A stretch of DNA of 7,326 nt from Clostridia bacterium (lineage in GTDB: Bacteria; Bacillota; Peptococcia; DRI-13; DTU073): contig DUTO01000107.1 in NCBI GenBank assembly GCA_012842035.1, positions 1 to 7,326 on the forward strand. Direction: 5' to 3'. The notes below the pieces were generated by a model. It was not told where the DNA came from. It saw only the letters and a program-made list of their open reading frames with translations, and did no database searches. The translations under genes were made by a program, and so were the position numbers. This document shows positions 1-5,718 of this stretch, one piece after another. Positions within the stretch are counted from its first letter, which is position 1, and every line of letters starts with the position of its first letter.

Positions 1-2062
1 TAACTAACACAATCTTTAATAAATCTTCTGCTTTGACCACACTATACAAACTAAAGTTTTCCGTATAAAAAGTAAACTTTCCGCTTGTAGCATCATAAGT
101 GCCACCTAACTTTACTGCCTGCAGATTACCCCAACGATCCTTTTCATAACGTACAGCAGTTAAGAAATTAACATCTTCTTCTGCAATATTTAATCCTGAA
201 AGATTTAAGACCACCTGTATCGGTTCATGGAAACCAACAATCTTTTCCGTATATGCTTCTCCCTTTTCTTCTGTTCTGACAATCTCTGCTTTAAGTTCTA
301 TTACCTGTACCCCAATATCCTCAAGACCACAACCTTGTCTTAATGCACTTTCTATTATTTCCTTTTTTTCTGCAACACTAAGAGCTTTTGCTCCTAAATT
401 AAGCCAAGTTTTCTCCTCTTCACTCACATTACTTAATTGCTCAGTCAACAAAGAAGAAGGAGCAAAAGAAATCTGCATTTTTTCCGTTTCCAGCTGCAAA
501 CTTTTTTCTTGTTCCCTAACTTTTGCCAGGAGCTGAGGTGAAAAAGAAACTTGTTGATTAACTGTCTTATGTAAATTAACTTTTAATTCATCTCCCTGAG
601 CTAATAACTCAATTAAAATTTCCTCCACACTTTTCTCAACTTCAGAATTTTTTTCAAAGGAAAGAGAAGATGAACCTGAACCTCCCGCTTTACCACCTAT
701 CCCTACAATATTACTGGAGTCAGTGCTATACAACCACTCTACAGTATCACCCGTCCGCAAAGTATAATCACCGCCGGAAGTGGCGATAAACTTACCATTA
801 ACCTTAACCATCCACCCATTCATGCCGCGATTTTTTTGTCCCTCTATCGCGGTAATAAAATAACTATCGCCTTCATAACTTAACCCTGTTTTTACCAAAG
901 CATCAAAAACTGTGGTCTTCTTTTTATCTAAATTTACCCTTCCGGAAAAAAGCCTTTCGCCAGCTTCTCCCGTAACAGTTACCTCAACCCTGACTTTATT
1001 CTCAGAGGGACGAGAAGAACCACCGCCACCACTGCTTATATCTCCATCCCCGCTTACATTTACACCTAAACAAAGGAAGGCATCCAAGGCCCAGATGTTT
1101 GCCCCCATATTGCCACTGCCAAAAGTACCTTCAGGATTTTTGGCCTTTTCCCTCATATAATCAACAGGGTTTTTACCCGTGACCTTATGTTGCCAACTAT
1201 GAGGGTCCTGACCAAGAGCAACTAAAGTAAGGATACTTTCCGCCGTATCAGTAACCGCATCATCAGACCAACCATCACCTACATAAACTACACTGCCGTC
1301 TTCCTTAATCTGCCCCTTCAGCCAAGCTAGTCCTTCATCAATTGCTGTATCTATTTCCGCTGTCCTATACTCAGGCAGTTCCGCCTTTAGTGCAGATAAA
1401 GACCTGATCGCTTGAGCAGTGGACATAAAATCAGAAAAATAGTCTCCTGCCTTAAGACTTAAGATGTAATCAATACCCTTTTCTACATCAGTCTGACCAA
1501 GTGCTCCTACTCGACAAAGTGCATCAAAAACAGGCAAATTTGTCCACTGATTCCAAGCTCCATTGAAAAAAGTACCATCTCCATTATTTTCTTGCCTATG
1601 CTGCAAAATTTCTAAAAGCTTTTGAGCTAGAGCATCTTCACCTAGCCCTTTGGCAGCCAAATACTGATAGGCTACATATTTCGCATTAACAATTTCGGCA
1701 CTCTCATCTACTTCAGCGTTTATAGTATTATCAATTAGATTAATTACAGTAGTTTTTAAGCGACTTTCCCCATAAACCCATTGATCTACAGTAACATTTG
1801 CTTCAGTTAAAATGTAGATACTATATGAATCCAGGTCTGTAAATGAAGATGAAACGACCTTACCTCCGGTTTCTATATAGCGGTTATAACTATTGTTTAC
1901 CGCTTGCTCTGCCAAACTGTCAAAAGGCTCCGTAGCTAATGCTGCTCCCTGATTTCCCGGCAACAATAGAGGTGATAAAAAGAAACACATTACCGTAAAA
2001 ATAACAAATAACATTAACTTTGCTAATAATTGCTTCGTTGTTTTGTCCCTAAACACATTCAT
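1..2062 (-). CDS. Secreted transcobalamin-like protein: prenyltransferase-like toroid plus DUF4430, C-terminus cut by window edge
   Basis: The frame stays open from ATG 2062 to the left edge (687 codons, no stop seen). An AAGGAGG lies 9 bases before the ATG. Residues 1-43 look like a signal peptide: Arg/Lys n-region, hydrophobic core at 16-34, likely cleavage after ALA at 41-43. Residues about 50-335 carry alpha-helical repeats of the terpenoid cyclase/prenyltransferase toroid type, for example STAQAIRSL at 214, DTAESILTLVALG at 272 and NIWALDAFLCLG at 322. A Gly/Ser linker (about 340-350) leads to a DUF4430 domain (about 356-445) with GWMVKVNGK and a GDTVEWLYS end. The rest (about 470-687) is a Glu/Lys-rich beta region ending in FTFYTENFSLYSVV, typical of the segment before SLH domains. 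Intrinsic factor and transcobalamin pair the same two folds and bind B12 between them. With the cobalamin riboswitch upstream, I infer extracellular cobalamin or corrinoid capture. Binding is not demonstrated. Other DUF4430 proteins may have other ligands. Confidence 0.88.
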   Translation of the reverse strand, partial: MNVFRDKTTKQLLAKLMLFVIFTVMCFFLSPLLLPGNQGAALATEPFDSLAEQAVNNSYNRYIETGGKVVSSSFTDLDSYSIYILTEANVTVDQWVYGESRLKTTVINLIDNTINAEVDESAEIVNAKYVAYQYLAAKGLGEDALAQKLLEILQHRQENNGDGTFFNGAWNQWTNLPVFDALCRVGALGQTDVEKGIDYILSLKAGDYFSDFMSTAQAIRSLSALKAELPEYRTAEIDTAIDEGLAWLKGQIKEDGSVVYVGDGWSDDAVTDTAESILTLVALGQDPHSWQHKVTGKNPVDYMREKAKNPEGTFGSGNMGANIWALDAFLCLGVNVSGDGDISSGGGGSSRPSENKVRVEVTVTGEAGERLFSGRVNLDKKKTTVFDALVKTGLSYEGDSYFITAIEGQKNRGMNGWMVKVNGKFIATSGGDYTLRTGDTVEWLYSTDSSNIVGIGGKAGGSGSSSLSFEKNSEVEKSVEEILIELLAQGDELKVNLHKTVNQQVSFSPQLLAKVREQEKSLQLETEKMQISFAPSSLLTEQLSNVSEEEKTWLNLGAKALSVAEKKEIIESALRQGCGLEDIGVQVIELKAEIVRTEEKGEAYTEKIVGFHEPIQVVLNLSGLNIAEEDVNFLTAVRYEKDRWGNLQAVKLGGTYDATSGKFTFYTENFSLYSVVKAEDLLKIVLV

Positions 2063-2071
2063 TCCTCATTT

Positions 2072-2078
2072 CCTCCTT
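2072..2078 (-). promoter_or_regulatory. Ribosome binding site of the DUF4430 gene
   Basis: AAGGAGG on the minus strand, 9 bases before ATG 2062. An earlier ATG at 2069 is out of frame with the long reading frame and too close to the site, so 2062 is the start. Confidence 0.8.
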
Positions 2079-2110
2079 ACTTCTTTTCCGAATCAAATAA
2101 AATTGCAACC

Positions 2111-2153
2111 TAAATAAAAAGCCTTAGCTCCTCGTGACGAGAATACTAAGGCT
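2111..2153 (-). terminator. Riboswitch-controlled intrinsic terminator before the DUF4430 gene
   Basis: On the minus strand AGCCTTAG (2153-2146) pairs perfectly with CTAAGGCT (2127-2120). An inner CTCG/CGAG stem lies inside the loop, and the hairpin is followed by TTTTTATTTA. It sits between the cobalamin aptamer and the coding start, where a transcriptional-OFF expression platform is expected. I infer that cobalamin binding favours this hairpin and stops transcription. Confidence 0.85.
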
Positions 2154-2178
2154 CTGCTTTTTTCCAAACAGCACACAT

Positions 2179-2366
2179 AGGCACGCCTCCCTCCCCCGCG
2201 AAGGTTTTTTACGGCAGTAGCAGGCAGGTCTCCTGACTTAGGGCTTAATTACTCCTTGTCCTTCCCAGAAAATCCAGTGGCTAAGGAAAATACTTCTCCC
2301 TCACAGTGGCGCGGCCGTCCGAGATTCTCACTCGGTTCCCTATTCTCCCTTTAAAAATAGGCACCT
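2179..2366 (-). ncRNA. Cobalamin (B12) riboswitch aptamer
   Basis: The minus strand carries the B12 box AAGTCAGGAGACCTGCCTGC at 2239-2220. Two GCCACTG elements lie upstream of it in the RNA (2310-2304 and 2281-2275), and a purine-rich GGGAAGGACAAGGAG segment lies between them and the box. A closing P1 helix can form between AGGTGC (2366-2361) and GTGCCT (2184-2179), six pairs including two G-U. These are the conserved landmarks of the cobalamin riboswitch family. The aptamer lies in the leader of the DUF4430 gene, so that gene should be expressed when intracellular cobalamin is low. Outer boundaries are approximate. Confidence 0.95.
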
Positions 2367-2390
2367 ACTACCATCTTGACTTTTTAATCA

Positions 2391-2419
2391 AAATTAACAC
2401 GTTAACCAAAACTTGTCAA
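2391..2419 (-). promoter_or_regulatory. Sigma-A-like promoter of the cobalamin riboswitch transcript
   Basis: A perfect -35 TTGACA (2419-2414) is followed after 17 bases by TAATTT (2396-2391), which matches the -10 consensus at three of six positions. Initiation would fall near 2384, about 18 bases before the aptamer P1 helix. A palindrome TTAACACGTTAA (2394-2405) overlaps the spacer and the -10 and could be an operator, but no regulator is identifiable. Confidence 0.65.
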
Positions 2420-2437
2420 GCTATTCTTTTTAATCCT

Positions 2438-3190
2438 TCAGTAACGCCCACCTCTCCAGGGTTTAGGCCGAACATACTTTATTTCTTCTCTTGTGCTCAC
2501 CTTAGCCATGTTTTTTTCCTCATTTTCTTCCTGTCTTATACTTTTAACCTCATCAAAATATTCCTGAATACTTTTTTTATTACTCTGTGCAAGTTCTGAC
2601 ACTTCTATTGCCTTCCCTTCTACTGCCATAAACACAGCTCTTTCTAAGGTCTCTATTCCACGACCGCCATTATATGGACTATATTTTTCCTCTAATTCAG
2701 CCAATTGCAAAACACGTTTCTTGAATTTTTCATCTATAGAAGCACCAAGATACATACTTTCAACCATTTTTTCTCCTACCATAACCCAAAGGCGTGCCCT
2801 TGTCTTATATTCTTGTTTTGTTTTTTCAACTTGGCGATATTCTTCTTTTATTTTGGCTAATCTTTGGGCATCTTTTCCATAGGCAAGATCTATTGCCATC
2901 TTGGCCAGCACCGGATTGAAGATACGTTCTATTGCTGATGTTTTATCCGCAATTCTAAAACGATTTTCCAAATTCTCTCCTGCTTCCGCGAGTTTTTTCA
3001 AAACTTTCATATCAGCGGAAATACTTTTGGCGTATTTAACAAATCCCGCATAACTACTCACTTCAAAATCATTCTCATTTAAATATATTGGTATCTGCTC
3101 TGCTTCTCTAATTAGCTTTTCCAGACCGTAATCCGCTTCTATTTTTTTAAATTGAGCCAGCCTTGTCTTGAGCCTATCTAGTAATCCCAT
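2438..3190 (-). CDS. Unrecognised soluble charged protein (paralog A)
   Basis: A 250-residue protein I do not recognise as any named family. It is rich in Lys, Glu, Leu and Ala, looks largely helical or coiled-coil, and has no signal peptide or membrane segment, so it is probably cytoplasmic. The conserved core lies at about 139-178: GEKMVES, then YLGASIDEKFKK, then LEEKYSPYNGG. A variable, Glu-rich tail contains SNKKSIQEYFDEV (203-215), and the protein ends in a basic segment with KPWRGGRY. AAAGGAG precedes ATG 3190 by 10 bases. An in-frame GTG at 3193, with 7-base spacing, is an equally possible start. The gene lies 95 bases downstream of ribU on the same strand but has its own promoter. 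It is clearly homologous to the truncated gene at 6675-7326. The function is unknown, and its proximity to vitamin genes is only circumstantial. Confidence 0.85.
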   Translation of the reverse strand: MGLLDRLKTRLAQFKKIEADYGLEKLIREAEQIPIYLNENDFEVSSYAGFVKYAKSISADMKVLKKLAEAGENLENRFRIADKTSAIERIFNPVLAKMAIDLAYGKDAQRLAKIKEEYRQVEKTKQEYKTRARLWVMVGEKMVESMYLGASIDEKFKKRVLQLAELEEKYSPYNGGRGIETLERAVFMAVEGKAIEVSELAQSNKKSIQEYFDEVKSIRQEENEEKNMAKVSTREEIKYVRPKPWRGGRY

Positions 3191-3242
3191 CACAATTCAG
3201 CTCCTTTTATTCCGTTTTCCCACACTTCAATTTCTTTAGATA

Positions 3243-3272
3243 ATTATAGCATAGTGTTTAATATTTAAACAA
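3243..3272 (-). promoter_or_regulatory. Extended -10 promoter of paralog A
   Basis: A consensus TATAAT (3248-3243) is preceded by TGC, forming an extended -10 element. TTGTTT (3272-3267) lies 18 bases upstream of it. Initiation would be near 3236, about 45 bases before the start codon. A perfect inverted repeat, GTTTAA-TAT-TTAAAC (3256-3270), covers most of the spacer and the edge of the -35, a typical position for a repressor site. It is too AT-rich, and lacks a suitable T-run, to be a convincing ribU terminator. Confidence 0.7.
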
Positions 3273-3285
3273 CTTGGGTTTTCTT

Positions 3286-3822
3286 CTAATTTTCTAGGGC
3301 AAAAATACTTTTCACCCTTTTGTAAACAAGAAAAGTAACTATGGAGGAAATCCCGAATTTAACCAGATTAAACGGAATTACCGCACTTACTAAAAGAGGA
3401 AGGGCTTCATTAGTAGGAATACCCCAAAGAGGGAAAAACACATAATAATCAGCTACTGCCATTACCAAAGAAGCGACTATCGTGCCTATAACTAAAGATA
3501 AGGCTGCCATCCCCTTCGTCTTACGATACCGGTAAACTAATCCCGCTACCCAAACCATTGTTCCCCCGGACACAAAATTAGCCGTCATGCCAATAAGCCC
3601 GGCTCTGGAAGCACCAATCAAATATCCAATTGTACATTTCATCAACTGTACTAGTATTCCCGCCCAAGGTCCAAAAGCAAAAGTAGCAATCAAGCCCGGA
3701 ATATCACCGGGATCATATGTTAAAAACCCTGGAAAAGGCGGGATGGGGAAAGCAATAAAATACATTAAGAGAAAACCAAAAGCAGTAAGCACCGCTAAGC
3801 GAACTAATTTTTTTGTCATCAT
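3286..3822 (-). CDS. ribU: Riboflavin ECF transporter S component RibU
   Basis: A 178-residue, very hydrophobic integral membrane protein with about six membrane segments, the usual size of ECF S components. It captures riboflavin at the outer face of the membrane and works with an EcfA/EcfA'/EcfT energising module, which is not in this window. Visible hallmarks are an AxxxA pattern in the first helix (A10-A14), the kind used for contact with EcfT, and the RibU-type segment YDPGDIPGLIATFAFGPWAG (36-55) followed by a helix ending in LMK (60-62). The FMN riboswitch upstream supports riboflavin as substrate independently of the protein sequence. The start is ATG 3822, with AAGGAG 11 bases upstream. 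A second ATG directly follows at 3819. The gene lies ahead of paralog A on the same strand with no clear terminator between them, so read-through is possible. Confidence 0.93.
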   Translation of the reverse strand: MMTKKLVRLAVLTAFGFLLMYFIAFPIPPFPGFLTYDPGDIPGLIATFAFGPWAGILVQLMKCTIGYLIGASRAGLIGMTANFVSGGTMVWVAGLVYRYRKTKGMAALSLVIGTIVASLVMAVADYYVFFPLWGIPTNEALPLLVSAVIPFNLVKFGISSIVTFLVYKRVKSIFALEN

Positions 3823-3856
3823 CTTTACATCTTCTCCTTATTATTAAACTCTTTAA

Positions 3857-3893
3857 ACAAAAAAACAAACCCGAAGGATTTTTCCCTCGGGTT
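3857..3893 (-). terminator. FMN riboswitch terminator before ribU
   Basis: On the minus strand AACCCGAGGG (3893-3884) pairs with CCTTCGGGTT (3877-3868). This gives a 10-bp stem with one G-U pair and a 6-base loop, followed by TGTTTTTTT. It sits between the aptamer and ribU. The aptamer 5' P1 region can pair with the 5' arm of this hairpin as an alternative antiterminator, so FMN binding should allow termination. Confidence 0.9.
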
Positions 3894-3934
3894 ATCTAAA
3901 CAAAATAAAACTAATTACAACATCTTCACTTTCC

Positions 3935-4044
3935 TCCCTTCTCCCTTCCAGACTCTAACTGTCGGCTCCGGATTTTCACCAGATCAACCAAAAAGGCTCG
4001 CGGGCTTTACCGCCGGTAAGGAATTTCACCTCTCCCCGAAGAAA
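3935..4044 (-). ncRNA. FMN riboswitch (RFN element)
   Basis: The minus strand shows the conserved RFN landmarks in order: CTTCGGGG (4041-4034), AGGTGAAATTCC, ACCGGCGGTAAAGCCCGCGAG, GATCTGGTGAAAATCCGGAGC, CCGACAGT, then AGTCTGGAAGGGAGAAGG. P1 can form between TTTCTTC (4044-4038) and GAAGGGA (3941-3935), with two G-U pairs. The riboswitch senses FMN and represses the downstream riboflavin transporter when FMN is abundant. The first helix after P1 reads GGAGAGG rather than the common GGCAGGG, a modest variation outside the most conserved positions. Confidence 0.96.
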
Positions 4045-4066
4045 TTGCTATTCTGTTGTCTTCTTT

Positions 4067-4095
4067 ATTATAATAAACAAAAAGCACTTATACAA
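4067..4095 (-). promoter_or_regulatory. Sigma-A-like promoter of the FMN riboswitch-ribU transcript
   Basis: TTGTAT (4095-4090), a 17-base spacer and a consensus TATAAT (4072-4067) on the minus strand. Initiation near 4060 would place the transcript start just upstream of the FMN aptamer. Confidence 0.8.
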
Positions 4096-4107
4096 GAGAT
4101 ATCAAAA

Positions 4108-4120
4108 AAGTTCCGAACTT
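4108..4120. promoter_or_regulatory. Palindrome between divergent promoters, possible operator
   Basis: AAGTTC-C-GAACTT is a perfect 6-1-6 inverted repeat. It lies between the -35 of the leftward ribU promoter (4090-4095) and the -35 of the rightward flippase promoter (starting at 4119, two bases of overlap). The position suits a regulator of one or both transcripts, but no cognate regulator is encoded here. Confidence 0.35.
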
Positions 4121-4147
4121 GTTTATTCAAATTAAAAAAGATATACT
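4119..4147 (+). promoter_or_regulatory. Candidate promoter of the flippase-glycosyltransferase transcript
   Basis: TTGTTT (4119-4124), a 17-base spacer and TATACT (4142-4147), which matches the -10 consensus at five of six positions. Initiation near 4154 would give a leader of about 57 bases. The region is very AT-rich, so a chance match is possible. Confidence 0.55.
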
Positions 4148-4197
4148 TGAATATAAGAAAATACTTTACAATTAACACGAATTCTCAACATAATGTC

Positions 4198-4203
4198 AGG
4201 AGA
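4198..4203 (+). promoter_or_regulatory. Ribosome binding site that sets the flippase start
   Basis: AGGAGA lies 7 bases before ATG 4211. The in-frame ATG at 4193 precedes this site and has no purine-rich sequence of its own, so 4211 is the better start. Confidence 0.75.
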
Positions 4204-4210
4204 ATCGCGA

Positions 4211-5653
4211 ATGAGCAGGTTGGCTTTAAAGTCTTTAACTAGGTTAAAATGGAATACTATAAATATTTTTTTATCAAAGATATTAACGTTTATGTCATTT
4301 TATGTTATTGGAGTAAAGTTAAATTCAAGAATATATGGAATCAAGAGTATTGCTTTTATAATTATAGGTCTGACTGATAAATGCACTCAATTCAGAATAG
4401 CAAAAGGAATTAGACCCAAAGAGGTAACCAGCGAAGAATTGGATAGTTTATTTTGGTTTAATCTACTTCTCGGCATAATTGTAGCAATAATAATGACCTT
4501 AATTATTTATCCAATTAGTATTTATTTTAATTTCTTAATCTTATTTTATTTAATTGCCTTGTCTTCGATATCCTACTTATTTAAGCCAATGAATTTAGTT
4601 TTTAATGCGCTTTTACAAAAAGAGGCCAAATATAAAGAGATAGAAGAAGGTAAAGTTATCAAGTCCGTTTTAACAAAATTATCCTTAATCTTTTTTATTA
4701 ACCTTAATTTTAACATATATTCCTTTGCCTTCAGTCACATTCTGGGAGTCGCCGGTTTAACCCTATATCTCTGCTATATTTTTAAGAAAAATAAAATGTG
4801 GCTACCTAGTTTAAATCTTAATTTCAATCAAGCGCAACAGTTTTATCATTTAGATAAGCTTGTTTATTTAAGAAATATTTTAAATTATTTAATAGAAAAT
4901 GTACATGCTGTTGTTATCGGGCTTGTCTTTGGTTATGAAAGCTTAGGGGTATATAATTTTGCCAAAAATTTATTAAGAAAAATTGGGAATACCATTTCAC
5001 AAACATTTAAAGATATCTCTAGCTTCTTTTTTAAAGAAGCAAGAAAAGATAAACTTGCCCATTCTGGTCAATACTACCTAACATTCACTAAAGTTATTTC
5101 TTTGCTTATTATCCCCATATCCATATTTGTTGCTTTTTTTGCAGATGACCTCTTACATTTTTTCTTTAAACATAAATGGGATGACGCAATCATAATGATA
5201 AGGATTTTTTCGATAATACTAGTGTTTGATGTCTTTGCCAAAGGATTTATAATTCCGGGGTTATATGCATTTGACAAATCACGAGAAGTATTAATAAAAG
5301 AAATGTTTTTTGTTCCTTTAAGTTTAATTTTACTTATCATCACTGCTTTTATTTCAGCAGAAGCAGTAGCCTTAACCTACTTAATTGTAGTAGTCCTAAA
5401 AACTAATAGCACTCAGATTTTATTAAACAGAGTATGTGGTATAACTTCAAAAGCATATTATGGACAAATCCTTTCAACAATTATTATTTCTGCCGTATCA
5501 ATAACAGGAACCTTAATAGCAAAAACCTTAATCTTTGACTTAAATATAATTTATTTGGGAATGATTTTTTCTTTAACCTATATGATTATGCTTACCTTTA
5601 AAGAAAAACGGAATTTCCTATTACTAAAACAACTTGTTGTCAATAAAGGATAA
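4211..5653 (+). CDS. Wzx-type oligosaccharide flippase (polysaccharide biosynthesis membrane protein)
   Basis: A 480-residue polytopic membrane protein of the polysaccharide transporter (PST/Wzx, MATE-like) superfamily, with roughly 12 hydrophobic segments spread over its full length. Family-like features include the short cytoplasmic loop RIAKGIRPKEVTSEEL followed by FWFNLLLG (about 62-88) and the NALLQKEAKYKEIEEG segment (about 132-147). Both resemble equivalent loops of WzxC-like flippases, although the first loop normally reads more like an IQR...T motif. Such proteins move lipid-linked repeat units of surface polysaccharide across the cytoplasmic membrane. The start at 4211 is chosen for its ribosome binding site; an ATG at 4193 would add six residues. 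The GT2 gene follows after 65 bases with no terminator between them, so the two probably work in one pathway. Composition is very AT-rich: 17 G+C in the 60 bases 4561-4620. Confidence 0.85.
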   Translation: MSRLALKSLTRLKWNTINIFLSKILTFMSFYVIGVKLNSRIYGIKSIAFIIIGLTDKCTQFRIAKGIRPKEVTSEELDSLFWFNLLLGIIVAIIMTLIIYPISIYFNFLILFYLIALSSISYLFKPMNLVFNALLQKEAKYKEIEEGKVIKSVLTKLSLIFFINLNFNIYSFAFSHILGVAGLTLYLCYIFKKNKMWLPSLNLNFNQAQQFYHLDKLVYLRNILNYLIENVHAVVIGLVFGYESLGVYNFAKNLLRKIGNTISQTFKDISSFFFKEARKDKLAHSGQYYLTFTKVISLLIIPISIFVAFFADDLLHFFFKHKWDDAIIMIRIFSIILVFDVFAKGFIIPGLYAFDKSREVLIKEMFFVPLSLILLIITAFISAEAVALTYLIVVVLKTNSTQILLNRVCGITSKAYYGQILSTIIISAVSITGTLIAKTLIFDLNIIYLGMIFSLTYMIMLTFKEKRNFLLLKQLVVNKG

Positions 5654-5705
5654 TCTTCACAGGGTATTAAAAGAATATCTAAAAAAAAGAAAAATAAAAA
5701 CACAT

Positions 5706-5709
5706 GAGG
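5706..5709 (+). promoter_or_regulatory. Ribosome binding site that sets the glycosyltransferase start
   Basis: GAGG lies 9 bases before ATG 5719. The alternative in-frame ATGs at 5704 and 5710 overlap or immediately follow it, and upstream of 5704 there is only A-rich sequence. This favours 5719. Confidence 0.5.
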
Positions 5710-5718
5710 ATGATTAAG

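Noticed and set aside
912..1160. Plus-strand open frame of 82 codons
   Set aside because: It lies antisense inside the well-supported DUF4430 protein gene and encodes a low-complexity Pro/Ser/Leu product with no recognisable feature.
1984..1992. Possible lipobox around Cys26 of the DUF4430 protein
   Set aside because: VMC followed by FFLSPLLL lies inside the hydrophobic core rather than at its end. The ALA site at 41-43 fits signal peptidase I better.
2306..2599. Plus-strand open frame of 97 codons
   Set aside because: It is the complement of the cobalamin riboswitch and the end of paralog A. Its Phe/Leu-rich content comes from the AT-rich antisense strand.
3587..3847. Plus-strand open frame of 86 codons
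   Set aside because: It is antisense to ribU, which has riboswitch context and family motifs. The plus frame has none.
4102..4121. Palindrome plus T-run on the minus strand as an intrinsic terminator
   Set aside because: The symmetric stem would leave a one-base loop, so only about four A/T-rich pairs could form in RNA, and no minus-strand gene ends nearby upstream.
4045..4242. Plus-strand open frame of 65 codons before the flippase
   Set aside because: It runs through both promoters and the flippase ribosome binding site, overlaps the flippase start in another frame and has no ribosome binding site of its own.
5074..5343. Minus-strand open frame of 89 codons
   Set aside because: It is a shadow of the flippase gene in AT-rich sequence.
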